Shown: one piece after another, positions 17,029 to 25,374 of the stretch
Position numbering within the stretch: the first letter of the stretch is position 1
Layout: each line of letters starts with the position of its first letter
Assembly (NCBI RefSeq): GCF_025148445.1
Contig: NZ_CP102270.1
Span: forward strand, 558,001 to 622,000
From: Eshraghiella crossota
GTDB taxonomy: Bacteria; Bacillota; Clostridia; Lachnospirales; Lachnospiraceae
Reading direction: 5' to 3'
Length of the DNA stretch: 64,000 nucleotides
Position numbers and translations under genes: made by a program
The notes under the pieces: generated by a model
Database searches by the model: none
The model's input: only the letters and a program-made list of their open reading frames with translations
Told to the model about the DNA's origin: nothing

Positions 17029-17777
17029 TGAAGATTATTTTATCACCTGCAAAAAAGATGATTGTAGATACCGATAACTTAGCACCGGTTGAACTGCCTG
17101 TCTATATTGATAAGACAGCAGAAGTATTAAACTGGATGAAAAGCAAATCAAAAGAAGAACTGAAAGCTATCTGGAAATGTAATGACAAGATTGCAGAGCA
17201 GAACTTTAACAGATTGGAAAATATGGATCTTTATAACAGGCTTACTCCAGCTGTTTTAGCATATGAAGGGATTGCATTTCAATATATGGCACCATCTGTG
17301 TTTGAAATCCGGCAGTTTGAGTATTTGCAAAATCATTTAAGAATCTTGTCTGCGTTTTATGGCATTTTAAAACCAATGGATGGTGTGACTCCTTATCGTC
17401 TTGAAATGCAGGCAAAGGTTGGAATTGGAGATGCAAAAAATCTGTATGAGTACTGGGGAGAATTGTTATACCGCTCAGTAATCGATGACAGTAGGATTAT
17501 CATTAATCTTGCATCAAAAGAATACTCAAAATGTATAGAAAAGTATCTGACGTCACAGGACAGATATATTACGATTGTATTTTGTGAGTTATCCGGAGAT
17601 AAATTGGTAACAAAAGGTACCTATGCCAAGATGGCTCGTGGTGAAATGGTCAGATTCATAGCGGAAAATAATATTGAAAATCCGGTGGAAATTCAGAAAT
17701 TTGACAGACTCGGATATTCGTTTAGGTCTGATTTATCTTCAGATTCAGAATATGTATTTGAACGCAAAATAAAATAG
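17028..17777 (+). CDS. yaaA: peroxide stress protein YaaA
   Basis: A 249-residue protein with the family's conserved start (MKIILSPAKKM), LTPAVLAYEGIAFQYM, LRILSAFYGILKPMDGV, PYRLEMQAKV, and NLASKEYSK near the end. In E. coli YaaA lowers free iron during peroxide stress and has a DNA-binding fold. The role here is inferred from the family. The start codon is GTG (17028), overlapping the bcp stop, and the length is typical. It probably shares a transcript with bcp. Confidence 0.92.
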   Translation: MKIILSPAKKMIVDTDNLAPVELPVYIDKTAEVLNWMKSKSKEELKAIWKCNDKIAEQNFNRLENMDLYNRLTPAVLAYEGIAFQYMAPSVFEIRQFEYLQNHLRILSAFYGILKPMDGVTPYRLEMQAKVGIGDAKNLYEYWGELLYRSVIDDSRIIINLASKEYSKCIEKYLTSQDRYITIVFCELSGDKLVTKGTYAKMARGEMVRFIAENNIENPVEIQKFDRLGYSFRSDLSSDSEYVFERKIK

Positions 17778-17810
17778 TTATACAGGTAAAAGATGCTCAG
17801 TTTGACAGCT

Positions 17811-17833
17811 TTTATAATAATGAGAATTATCAC
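17811..17833 (+). promoter_or_regulatory. possible Fur/PerR-type site
   Basis: TTTATAATAATGAGAATTATCAC contains inverted AT-rich half-sites close to Fur-family boxes. It lies about 10 bases upstream of the perR -35 element. The assignment is by eye only. Confidence 0.45.
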
Positions 17834-17841
17834 TATTTTTA

Positions 17842-17870
17842 TTGACAACAGGATGATATTGGCATACAAT
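17842..17870 (+). promoter_or_regulatory. sigma-A promoter of the perR operon
   Basis: Perfect -35 TTGACA (17842-17847), a 17-base spacer and -10 TACAAT (17865-17870). Confidence 0.85.
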
Positions 17871-17897
17871 CCTTATTAAGAATTAATCCTAATAAGG
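17871..17897 (+). promoter_or_regulatory. inverted repeat at the perR transcription start, probable autoregulatory operator
   Basis: CCTTATTA (17871-17878) and TAATAAGG (17890-17897) are perfect inverted arms directly after the -10. Binding there would cover the transcription start and block the polymerase. The downstream arm also supplies the AAGG of the perR ribosome binding site. Confidence 0.65.
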
Positions 17898-17904
17898 AGA
17901 TCAA

Positions 17905-18312
17905 ATGATAAGTAGGAGAAATACCATTCAAAAAGATCTTGTAAGAAATACCGTATACGAAATGAGAAGACACGTTACGGCAAATGAAGTGTATGAATTT
18001 ATAAAAGAAACATATCCAACAATTGGAAAAGGAACTGTATATAGAAATCTTGATATATTGGTAGAGGAAGGTGCATTAAGAAAGGTTGAAGTTCCGGATG
18101 GACCGAACCGATTTGATTTTACATTGAAAAATCATTACCATGTAAGATGTATAAAGTGCGGTGAAATTTTTGATGTGGATATGGATCAAATACCGGATTT
18201 GCTGGAAAGAATTCATAACACTCACGGATTTGAATTTTTAGATTATGATATTTCATTTAAAGGCATTTGCCCAAAATGCAGGGACAAAGTAAAGGAGGAA
18301 CAGCATGGATAG
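17905..18312 (+). CDS. perR: Fur-family regulator, PerR-like
   Basis: A 135-residue protein. Its winged helix is at about 10-80 (VTANEVYEFIKETYPTIGKG, TVYRNLDILVEEG). The dimerisation domain carries the structural zinc pairs CIKCG and CPKC and the histidine-rich NHYHVRC. PerR senses peroxide by metal-catalysed histidine oxidation. PerR rather than Fur is inferred from the two CxxC pairs and from the downstream rubredoxin and rubrerythrin genes. Preceded by a consensus promoter and an inverted repeat, so autoregulation is likely. The 3' end overlaps the next gene by 8 bases and contains its RBS. Confidence 0.88.
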   Translation: MISRRNTIQKDLVRNTVYEMRRHVTANEVYEFIKETYPTIGKGTVYRNLDILVEEGALRKVEVPDGPNRFDFTLKNHYHVRCIKCGEIFDVDMDQIPDLLERIHNTHGFEFLDYDISFKGICPKCRDKVKEEQHG

Positions 18313-18928
18313 GAAAGCAATGTATAAGTTGAGTTATGGACTGTTTATATTGACCGCTAAAGAAGCAGAAAAAGATAACGGATGCATCATTAATACAGCC
18401 ATTCAGGCAGCTTCGGAACCAAACCGGTTAAGTATCTGTGTAAATAAGGCAAATTATACGCATGATATGATTCAAAGAACCGGAAAATTTACTGTATCAG
18501 TCTTAAGTCAGAAGGCACAATTTGAATTGTTCAAACATTTTGGCTTCCAATCAGGAAGAGATACCAATAAGTTTGAAGCATTTGAGCAGTGTGCCAGGGG
18601 CACAAATGGTATTTATTATATTACAGAAGGTACGAATGCATACATTTCTGTGACGGTTACTAAAACAGAGGACTTGGGTTCACATACGATGTTTATCGGT
18701 GAGATAACCGATATGGAAGTTTTAAGCAATGTTCCTTCAGTAACATATGATTATTATCAGAATAATATTAAGCCTAAGCCGCAGGAGGTTGGAAAAACAG
18801 ATGACAGTCAGACAATATGGCGTTGCAGAATTTGCGGATATGAATATGTAGGCGAGGAATTACCGGATGACTTTATATGTCCTTTGTGCAAGCACCCGGC
18901 ATCAGATTTTGAAAAAGTAGTAAAGTAA
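18305..18928 (+). CDS. flavin reductase-like protein with C-terminal rubredoxin domain (high-molecular-weight rubredoxin)
   Basis: A 207-residue fusion. Residues 1-150 form an FMN-binding flavin reductase domain (SYGLFILTAKE, FTVSVLSQKAQFELFKHFGF, GSHTMFIGEIT). Residues about 165-205 form a rubredoxin with CRICGYEY and CPLCKHP as iron ligands. In clostridia such proteins pass electrons from NAD(P)H oxidoreductases to flavodiiron proteins or rubrerythrin to remove oxygen and peroxide. It overlaps the regulator gene by 8 bases and lies 15 bases before rubrerythrin, so one operon is clear. Confidence 0.92.
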   Translation: MDRKAMYKLSYGLFILTAKEAEKDNGCIINTAIQAASEPNRLSICVNKANYTHDMIQRTGKFTVSVLSQKAQFELFKHFGFQSGRDTNKFEAFEQCARGTNGIYYITEGTNAYISVTVTKTEDLGSHTMFIGEITDMEVLSNVPSVTYDYYQNNIKPKPQEVGKTDDSQTIWRCRICGYEYVGEELPDDFICPLCKHPASDFEKVVK

Positions 18929-18943
18929 ACGGAGGTAAAAGAG

Positions 18944-19486
18944 ATGGCAGCAAACAAATATGCAGGAACACAGACAGAGAAGAATTTACAGGAGGCATTT
19001 GCAGGTGAATCACAGGCAAGAAATAAGTATACCTATTTTGCTTCTGTAGCGAAAAAGGAAGGTTACGAGCAGATGTCGGCATTGTTTTTAAAGACTGCAG
19101 ATAATGAGAAAGAACATGCAAAGATGTGGTTCAAGGAATTAGCAGGAATTGGTGATACAAAGGAAAACCTGGCGGCAGCGGCAGAAGGCGAAAATTATGA
19201 GTGGACAGATATGTATGAAGGCTTTGCTAAAACAGCTGAGGAAGAAGGATTCCCTGAGCTTGCAGCAAAATTCAGGGCAGTAGGTGAGATTGAGAAGCAC
19301 CATGAGGAAAGATATCGTGCTCTTCTTAAGAATATTGAAACTGCTAAAGTTTTTGAAAAGAGCGAAGTTAAGGTATGGGAATGCCGTAACTGCGGACATA
19401 TTGTGGTAGGAACTAAGGCGCCTGAAGTATGTCCGGTATGTAATCATCCACAGAGCTATTTTGAAGTACATGAAGAGAATTATTAA
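18944..19486 (+). CDS. rbr: rubrerythrin
   Basis: A 180-residue protein. The N-terminal four-helix ferritin-like domain (about 1-140) carries the diiron glutamates in [37 protein letters not shown] and [10 protein letters not shown]. The C-terminal rubredoxin domain has CRNCGHI and CPVCNHP. It reduces hydrogen peroxide to water with electrons from rubredoxin. AGGAGG stands before the upstream gene's end region and GGAGG before this ATG. It is the terminal structural gene of the PerR-rubredoxin-rubrerythrin operon. Confidence 0.96.
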   Translation: MAANKYAGTQTEKNLQEAFAGESQARNKYTYFASVAKKEGYEQMSALFLKTADNEKEHAKMWFKELAGIGDTKENLAAAAEGENYEWTDMYEGFAKTAEEEGFPELAAKFRAVGEIEKHHEERYRALLKNIETAKVFEKSEVKVWECRNCGHIVVGTKAPEVCPVCNHPQSYFEVHEENY

Positions 19487-19494
19487 GGAGATCA

Positions 19495-19668
19495 AGAGAC
19501 CAGGATAAAGAGAAGGTAACTGCTCTTGACGATGGGGCAGATGATTATGGTGAGGATACACAGGTCTTACGTTCTGTTATGGCATCAACCGGAAGAAAGA
19601 TTGAGAATAATCCTGCAAAACCGGAGTATATACTGACAGAAATCGGTATTTGCTACTGCATGAGGTAA
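19495..19668 (+). pseudogene. OmpR/KdpE-type response regulator with a large internal deletion
   Basis: A single frame reads RDQDKEKVTALDDGADDY, the end of the receiver domain, then at once VLRSVMASTGRKIENNPAKPEYILTEIGICY, the winged-helix end of OmpR-family regulators. About 90 residues between them are gone in frame, and the start is missing. It is a relic 9 bases after rubrerythrin. No matching histidine kinase is seen. Confidence 0.75.
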
Positions 19669-19699
19669 ATAGACAAATAAAGAGAAGGCAGGGATTTTT

Positions 19700-20572
19700 A
19701 TGCAATATACAGATAATTCATGTTTATTTGCTGTTATGAGCACAGCAGAGTTTCGGGAAAGAAAAGAGGAATTTGCTTATAAAAAGGAGATGCTGCACAG
19801 TCTTGGTTCTATTCGATACTGTAAGGCAGAGCTGTTTAAAGAGTGCATTCTCGGTACAATTCGGCTTCCACAAAAGAATGAACAGAAAAAAGCACAGCTT
19901 TCATTTGGATTCTATTTGACAGGCAGGAAAGTGTTTTTTGTCGAAGATGAAGGAAAAATGAAGGCATGGATAGAAAAGCAGACGGAGATGTTTCAGGAAG
20001 TTGATACACCGAAACAGTTGTTGTTACGGATTATGGAGCATATGATAGAAGAGGATACATTGTATTTTTCTCATATGGAGTCTGAGCTAGACAAACTGGA
20101 AGAGAAAATAAGTGGTGGAACAGGAAGCAATAATAATTTTTTTACATCACTGATAAAGCATAGGCAAAAACTTTCTGAGTTTAATATTTATTATGAACAG
20201 TTGATAGACATTGCAGAATTGTTTAGTACCTGTGATTTTTATCAATCTGAACAGGATACACAAGGTTGGGATAGATTTATGCACCGTGTGGAACAATTGC
20301 AAAATCATGTACATCTTCTTCGTGAAAATGTGCTCCAGATACGTGAACTGTATCAATCAATGCAGGATGCACATCAAAATAAAATTATGGCTGTAATTAC
20401 CATTGTCACAACTATTTTTCTTCCACTTACATTGATTACAGGCTGGTATGGAATGAATTTTGTATACATGCCGGAGCTGCAATGGCGGTATGGATATTTC
20501 GCTGTGATAATGATATCGCTCATCATTGTAATAGCAGAAATCATATATTTTAAAAAGAAAAAATTCTTTTAA
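19700..20572 (+). CDS. corA: CorA-family divalent cation (Mg2+) transporter
   Basis: A 290-residue protein. A soluble N-terminal domain with long helices (about 90-225, LLLRIMEHMIEEDTLYF to LRENVLQIRELYQ) forms the cytoplasmic funnel. Two membrane helices follow, with the family signature YGMNF at the end of the first (TIFLPLTLITGWYGMNF), then a lysine-rich tail KKKKFF. CorA pentamers conduct Mg2+ and sometimes Co2+. It stands alone with its own terminator. A second Mg2+ transporter of another family (MgtE) is at 61.2 kb. Confidence 0.9.
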   Translation: MQYTDNSCLFAVMSTAEFRERKEEFAYKKEMLHSLGSIRYCKAELFKECILGTIRLPQKNEQKKAQLSFGFYLTGRKVFFVEDEGKMKAWIEKQTEMFQEVDTPKQLLLRIMEHMIEEDTLYFSHMESELDKLEEKISGGTGSNNNFFTSLIKHRQKLSEFNIYYEQLIDIAELFSTCDFYQSEQDTQGWDRFMHRVEQLQNHVHLLRENVLQIRELYQSMQDAHQNKIMAVITIVTTIFLPLTLITGWYGMNFVYMPELQWRYGYFAVIMISLIIVIAEIIYFKKKKFF

Positions 20573-20583
20573 TCTAATAAAAG

Positions 20584-20627
20584 CAGATAACTTTAAGCTA
20601 ATATGTTTTAAGGTTATCTGTTTTTTT
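20584..20627 (+). terminator. intrinsic terminator after corA
   Basis: A 13-bp stem (20584-20596 with 20608-20620, one G-T pair) is followed by seven T. Confidence 0.85.
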
Positions 20628-20689
20628 CGCATCATTTTTACACATGGTTACCATTCTCACAGAATATGGAGCAATATTCTGAAAATTAC

Positions 20690-20718
20690 TTGAAATTTTG
20701 GAAAAAATCTGCTAAAAT
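20690..20718 (+). promoter_or_regulatory. sigma-A promoter of the beta-helix surface protein
   Basis: -35 TTGAAA (20690-20695), 17-base spacer, -10 TAAAAT (20713-20718). It lies 29 bases before the start codon and excludes the longer in-frame start at 20666. Confidence 0.75.
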
Positions 20719-20746
20719 ATTTTTACAAAAATATATGGAGGTAATT

Positions 20747-22600
20747 ATGATGAAATTAGTAAGTATGCTTCTGACCCTGTGTATGGTGTTTTGTATGCTG
20801 ACTGTGCCGGCAGCGGCCGACGATCTGCCAGTTGTGAAGCTGGACGTGGGTACGACCGAGACCTATGATGACACGAATTATAAGGTCGACGCAAATACCA
20901 TTATTCTCCGGGCGGAAGACCGGGTCTACGAGCTGACCGGTACTACCGACAGAAAGATTCTGGTTCCGGGTACTAGTACACCTGCTGAGCCTAAGACGTA
21001 CCATATTCGTCTTAACAACGCGACCATCAATGGTGGTGTGACGATTAACAATTCCACCGGTGCGAAGCTGGTTATCGAAGTGGCGGCTGGTACCGTCAAT
21101 ACCGTCAAGCGTATATACTCCGCTAGCCTGACCATCACCGGCTCCGGTACGCTGAACATGGAGGATATGGGTGTGACCCAGTCCACCAGAACCAACAATC
21201 CTAGCTCCCTGTACATTGAGGACACCACCATCAATGTCAACTTGCCTAGCACTAAAAGCGGCCAGTGGGAAGGCAACTGCAAGCTGGCCGGTTCCGCCAA
21301 TGTCACCTACACCGGCTGCGGCAATTATTCTGTCCTGAAGTTTGGACAGGGAAACGGCATAACCCACTCCCTGACCCTGAAGGACAACGCCAGTCTCTAC
21401 TGTGTGCAGGACGACGCCAGCGTTGCCTCACCGTATCCCGTCAGTGGTCTGGAGTGCTTCCAAGGTGCCACGATCACCCTGCAGGACAACGCTTATCTGG
21501 AGGCTGAGGGTAGAGCCACCAGCGGAGATCATGCGGGCTGCGGTGTGCTGGCTGATGGTGATATTTTCGTGCAGGACAACGCCATCCTCAAGGCCACGGC
21601 CTATGCTGAGGCTATCTCTACTTGGGGCAGGTTTACCGTCAATGGCGGCAAGCTCATTGTTAAGAGCGAAAACAGCAATGGCGTGTATAGTGATGCTACC
21701 ATCGATATTAGCAACAACGCCACCGTGGAGGCCACGGGCTATTATCCTGCGCTGTTTGGCAATACCGGTGTGACCATTGCCAACAGCACCGTCAAGGCTG
21801 TTGGTACGGATGATGCAGCCATTTTTTCCCGGAATACAATCACGTTGAACAACAGCATCATTGACGCTGAGGCTCATTTCGATTACCATGGCATAAGTGC
21901 CACAAATGGCGTGCAGGTCATCGGCTGCTGGATCAATACCACCGGTACCGAGACCTTTGACAGCGATCCCAACGGCATTGCTGACAGTGTGCTCTTCAAC
22001 AAAAAGGTCGGCAAGGTCATCGGCAATGCCAGCATCCCAAGCGATGTGACCGTGGAGAGTGATATGAAGCTGACTATTCCCGCCGGCACTACTTTGACTG
22101 TTCCCGCCGACATCACCTTGACCAACCACGGCCTGATCACCCTGGAGGGCACCATGAACCGTGACAGCACCATCATCTGCGATAGTCACACCGGCGGCAC
22201 GGCCACCTGCGTGGACAAGGCCAAGTGCGACATCTGCCTGGCTGCCTATGGTGACGTGGACACCACCAAACACAGCGACCTGCGCCATGTGACCAAGGTG
22301 GACGCCACCGCGACCGCCGACGGCAACATCGAGTACTGGTACTGCGAAGGCTGTGGCAAGTATTTCAGCGACAAGAACGGTACAAAGGAAATCAAAAAAG
22401 CCGACATCGTAACGGCGAAGCTGAAAGACGATTCCAAATCTCCACAGACCGGTGACAACAGCAAACCGAAAGACGATTCCAATTCTCCACAGGCCGGTGA
22501 CAACAGTAACCTTGCACTGTGGATTGCCCTGTTGTTCATCAGCGGCAGTGCAGCCATTGGCACAACGGTTGTAAGCAGAAAGAAAATGTACAACAGATAA
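20747..22600 (+). CDS. sortase-anchored surface protein with a probable beta-helix
   Basis: 617 residues from ATG 20747 (GGAGG five bases upstream). Signal peptide of about 23 residues (MLLTLCMVFCMLTVPAAA). Residues about 60-470 consist of short repeated beta-strand turns rich in N, G, T and S (ATINGGVTINNST, ATITLQDNAYLEAEG, VTIANSTVKAVG), as in right-handed parallel beta-helices. Near the end are CxxC pairs (CDICLAAYGD, CEGCGKYFSD). The C-terminus has two copies of a SPQ(T/A)GDNS segment, then a membrane helix and RKK. Base composition is plainly richer in G+C than both neighbours, suggesting recent transfer. The ligand is unknown; adhesion or polysaccharide binding is plausible. Confidence 0.8.
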   Translation: MMKLVSMLLTLCMVFCMLTVPAAADDLPVVKLDVGTTETYDDTNYKVDANTIILRAEDRVYELTGTTDRKILVPGTSTPAEPKTYHIRLNNATINGGVTINNSTGAKLVIEVAAGTVNTVKRIYSASLTITGSGTLNMEDMGVTQSTRTNNPSSLYIEDTTINVNLPSTKSGQWEGNCKLAGSANVTYTGCGNYSVLKFGQGNGITHSLTLKDNASLYCVQDDASVASPYPVSGLECFQGATITLQDNAYLEAEGRATSGDHAGCGVLADGDIFVQDNAILKATAYAEAISTWGRFTVNGGKLIVKSENSNGVYSDATIDISNNATVEATGYYPALFGNTGVTIANSTVKAVGTDDAAIFSRNTITLNNSIIDAEAHFDYHGISATNGVQVIGCWINTTGTETFDSDPNGIADSVLFNKKVGKVIGNASIPSDVTVESDMKLTIPAGTTLTVPADITLTNHGLITLEGTMNRDSTIICDSHTGGTATCVDKAKCDICLAAYGDVDTTKHSDLRHVTKVDATATADGNIEYWYCEGCGKYFSDKNGTKEIKKADIVTAKLKDDSKSPQTGDNSKPKDDSNSPQAGDNSNLALWIALLFISGSAAIGTTVVSRKKMYNR

Positions 22601-22640
22601 TTGAATAGTATTCCCTTGCTCCATTTTCCGAGCAAGACAA

Positions 22641-22668
22641 AAGCGTCGTAGAAATACGGCGCTTTTTT
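22641..22668 (+). terminator. intrinsic terminator
   Basis: A 10-bp stem AAGCGTCGTA/TACGGCGCTT with a GAAA loop, followed by a T-run. Confidence 0.9.
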
Positions 22669-22676
22669 GTTAACCG

Positions 22677-22850
22677 GAAGACGATGAAAACACCGAAGAA
22701 AATACAACAATTCCTGCGTCAAATGCAGATCATTCTAAGAATGACACATGGAATCCAACTATCATAATCATCATCGGAATTTGTATTATGTTGATTGTGT
22801 TTGGTGTAGTAATTTTCGTCAGAAAAAAGAGTGGTTCTGAGAAAGAATAA
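22677..22850 (+). pseudogene. C-terminal membrane-anchor remnant
   Basis: Fifty-seven residues without a start: an acidic stretch (EDDENTEENTTIPASNADHS), one membrane helix (TIIIIIGICIMLIVFGVVIF) and a basic tail VRKKSGSEKE. It looks like the cell-wall-spanning end of a lost surface protein next to an intact one. Confidence 0.5.
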
Positions 22851-22897
22851 GTATCAAATTTTACGATAAAACAACAAATAGTTACAAAGAAAATGAG

Positions 22898-22930
22898 ACA
22901 GAGTGGGAACGAATCCTACTCTGTTTTTTT
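22898..22930 (+). terminator. intrinsic terminator
   Basis: An 11-bp stem (ACAGAGTGGGA with TCCTACTCTGT, one G-T pair) is followed by seven T. It closes the remnant ending at 22850. Confidence 0.85.
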
Positions 22931-22940
22931 CTCTGAAATA

Positions 22941-23054
22941 CAGGCAGGCGGTATCGCGCTGGGAATGTGGTGTTTGAGTTATTTAGTCCTTATTTTTACA
23001 ATTTTGGCACTAAGAGGGATTGATATACGAAACAAAAATTCAATATTACCGTAA
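22941..23054 (+). pseudogene. C-terminal fragment of a membrane protein
   Basis: Thirty-seven residues are open without a start (QAGGIALGMWCLSYLVLIFT, then ALRGIDIRNKNSILP). They include one membrane helix. The parent is not recognised. With the two preceding terminators, this 528-base gap (22601-23128) holds relics only. Confidence 0.35.
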
Positions 23055-23071
23055 AAAAAATACGGATAGAC

Positions 23072-23100
23072 TTGAACTTTTTTGCGGATAATCATATAAT
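23072..23100 (+). promoter_or_regulatory. sigma-A promoter of the ATPase/TOPRIM pair
   Basis: -35 TTGAAC (23072-23077), exactly 17 bases, -10 TATAAT (23095-23100). It lies inside the longer ORF and so supports the start at 23129. Confidence 0.85.
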
Positions 23101-23128
23101 AAAGAAAAAGAAATGGAAGGTGATTATC

Positions 23129-24238
23129 ATGTTAAAGAAATTTAGTGTCGAAAATTTCAAAGGATTTAAGGATAAAATCACATTAGATATAGGAACACCC
23201 AGTAATTACAGCTTTAATTCTGAAATAATAGAGAACGGCTGCATAACGAAGGGAATTATATATGGTATCAACAGTTGTGGAAAGTCGAATCTTGGTTTGG
23301 CTATCTTTGATATCATTACTCATCTGACTGAAAAGCAAAAACTCCTGGGAAGCTATGATTTTTATCTGAATATGAGTGGAAGAAAATCTTTTGCGGAGTT
23401 TGAGTACACATTCGTGTTCGCCGGACATGAAGTTGTATATAAGTATAGTAAGATGGATGTGAATTCCTTAAAGAGTGAAAGTTTGTCCATTGATGGAAAA
23501 GAAGTCATTTTCTTTGACTTTCTGACAAGAGATGGATTTACTTTGCTTGAGGGATCAGATACTTTGAATGCATCAATAAGAAATGAAAGCCCAATCTCGA
23601 GAGTGAAATATGTAAATAGTAATTCAATTCTTTCAGATAATATTCAGAATCAGGTATTTAAGAAGTTTATTGATTTTGTCGAGAGGATGCTTTTATTCTA
23701 TTCACTTGATAGCCGTGGATATGAAGGTTTTATGAACGGATCAGAGAGCATTGCAGAAGGAATTGTTAATAGTGGCAAAGTTAAGGATTTCCAAGAATTC
23801 TTAAAAGAAAATAATATCGATTATGAATTATATGGATGCGAGGTCGATGGAAGAAAGGCTATATATTGTCATTTCGACAATAAAGATGCTGACTTTTTCA
23901 AGATTGCTTCAACAGGAACCAGATCCCTTGCATTATTCTATTACTGGTATATCCGTATGGAAAAAGCATCATTTGTTTTCATTGATGAGTTTGATGCATT
24001 TTACCATTATGAATTATCAGAGTCAGTTCAGAAGAGACTTAGAAGAATTAGTGATGTGCAGGTATTTACAACTACACACAACACAGACCTTATGAGCAAT
24101 GATTTACTCAGACCAGATTGCTATTTCCTTCTTGAGAATAATAGCATAAATGCAATTTCAGAGCTGACAGAAAAGGAGCTTCGTCAGGCTCATAATCTTC
24201 AGAAAATGTATAAGGCAGGTGCGTTTAATGGCAGATAA
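23129..24238 (+). CDS. AAA_15/OLD-like ATPase of a probable defence pair
   Basis: 369 residues. The start has the RecF/SMC-type FSVENFKGFKDKITL. Walker A GINSCGKS is at 46-53, an ABC-like segment STGTRSLALFYYW precedes Walker B FVFIDEFDAF (D286, E287), and a switch histidine H317 lies in TTTHNTDLMS. This is the layout of AAA_15 ATPases found in abortive-infection and anti-phage systems (RloA, AriA of PARIS, OLD-like). The start at 23129 has GGAAGGTG upstream and a consensus promoter 29 bases before it. The end overlaps the partner gene by 11 bases. Confidence 0.8.
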   Translation: MLKKFSVENFKGFKDKITLDIGTPSNYSFNSEIIENGCITKGIIYGINSCGKSNLGLAIFDIITHLTEKQKLLGSYDFYLNMSGRKSFAEFEYTFVFAGHEVVYKYSKMDVNSLKSESLSIDGKEVIFFDFLTRDGFTLLEGSDTLNASIRNESPISRVKYVNSNSILSDNIQNQVFKKFIDFVERMLLFYSLDSRGYEGFMNGSESIAEGIVNSGKVKDFQEFLKENNIDYELYGCEVDGRKAIYCHFDNKDADFFKIASTGTRSLALFYYWYIRMEKASFVFIDEFDAFYHYELSESVQKRLRRISDVQVFTTTHNTDLMSNDLLRPDCYFLLENNSINAISELTEKELRQAHNLQKMYKAGAFNGR

Positions 24239-25022
24239 GGACTATAAGGCATTTATAGTTGAAGGAGAAGCCAGAGAACCACAGGTTATTGATAATATTT
24301 CAAAAGTGTTCTTTAAGCATGGAAATTTAAAAATTATTACGCTTCCGGCCGGAGAAAATATATATATGCTTTGGAAAAAACTCAAGGCGGATGATTTCGA
24401 CACAGATATTATTGAGGTCTTAAGGGAAAGTAATAAGAAAATCAGAGAACAATTGGAAGGATTATCAAGAGATGATTTTTCGGAGGTGTTTCTTTTCTTT
24501 GATTATGATGTACATCAGACAAATTTGGGAAAGGCAGATGACGGTGATGTGATAAACCAGATGCTTGAAAGCTTTGATAATGAAACTGAGAATGGAAAGT
24601 TATATATCAGTTATCCGATGGTTGAAGCATTGCGAGATTTTGAAGCAGGTAAATGTGGAAATGGAGATAATTGCTTTGTAGAAATTAGTGCTCTTGCTGA
24701 ATATAAGAATATATCTTCGAGAAATTCACTGAATCCACATTTTAGAGATTACAATATAGATGTATGGAAAGAAATCGTTGATGTTTTTTTAATGAGAATA
24801 TCATGCCTGTTAGGAAATGCGGAAGTTATTTCTTATGAACAGTATTTAGATGAAGCAAATCCACATGATATCTATATATGTGAACAGGCTTTAGCAGGCA
24901 ATAATAAAGTGTTTATTATCAGTGCTTTCCCGGAATTTCTTGTGGATTATTTTGGAATAAAACTTTGGAGAACATGTGTGAAGCATGCAAAGAATCAATT
25001 GGATATTTGTAATTGTAAATAA
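24228..25022 (+). CDS. RloB/TOPRIM-like partner of the ATPase
   Basis: 264 residues. The N-terminus FIVEGEAREPQVIDNI fits the glutamate motif of TOPRIM-type nucleases (E12, E14), and VFLFFDYDVH supplies the D-x-D motif. The rest is acidic and helical without a known name. RloB and AriB/DUF4435 proteins paired with AAA_15 ATPases have this arrangement. In such systems the ATPase senses phage and the TOPRIM protein is the toxic nuclease. That role is inferred here. Overlap with the ATPase gene (ATG at 24228, stop of the first at 24236) implies fixed stoichiometry. Confidence 0.65.
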   Translation: MADKDYKAFIVEGEAREPQVIDNISKVFFKHGNLKIITLPAGENIYMLWKKLKADDFDTDIIEVLRESNKKIREQLEGLSRDDFSEVFLFFDYDVHQTNLGKADDGDVINQMLESFDNETENGKLYISYPMVEALRDFEAGKCGNGDNCFVEISALAEYKNISSRNSLNPHFRDYNIDVWKEIVDVFLMRISCLLGNAEVISYEQYLDEANPHDIYICEQALAGNNKVFIISAFPEFLVDYFGIKLWRTCVKHAKNQLDICNCK

Positions 25023-25037
25023 AGCAGGTGAATGATA

Positions 25038-25214
25038 ATTATTAGCAAATATGATCCTTTATGGAAGTAGATCAATAAAAATAAAACAGACGATTTCAAG
25101 TTGACTTTTGCTGAAATTGAAAACATTGCCGGAGTGCCAATAGATCATTCATTCCTTACATTTAAAAGGAAACTTTTAGGCTGTCTCAGTCAGCCAGATA
25201 GCAGGAGAACTTGA
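25038..25214 (+). pseudogene. small unknown protein with an early stop
   Basis: The frame reads ISKYDPLWK-stop-INKNKTDDFKLTFAEIENIA, then GVPIDHSFLTFKRKLLG, and stops at 25212. The KYDPLW...FKLTFAEIE...HSFL pattern is one I recall from small hypothetical proteins of Firmicutes. A TAG replaces one codon, and the end runs into another fragment. Confidence 0.5.
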
Positions 25215-25215
25215 T

Positions 25216-25374
25216 ATGCCACAAGAGGATAAAGAGAAAATGCCTGAAAAGTATGAGGCAGTATCATTTGATGAATTTGAAAGCATTGGAATTGTAAATG
25301 CTAAGGATAAAGCTGCCAGATTTTATGCTGTTATGTTTTTTCATTACAGTATATATGATGGTGCATCAGCTTAG
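25216..25374 (+). pseudogene. fragment of an unknown protein
   Basis: Fifty-two residues from ATG 25216 (MPQEDKEKMPEKYEAVSFDE, then AARFYAVMFFHYSIYDGASA). There is no ribosome binding site. The sequence continues as a few more coding-like codons in another frame (VHQLRNDPAFVPELDFVHAG). The stretch 25023-25549 therefore holds only decayed genes. Confidence 0.3.

Noticed and set aside
21428-22624. 398-codon minus-strand ORF opposite the beta-helix gene
   Set aside because: Composition is an antisense shadow of a GC-rich gene. It has no RBS, and the plus strand has promoter, RBS, signal peptide and sorting signal.
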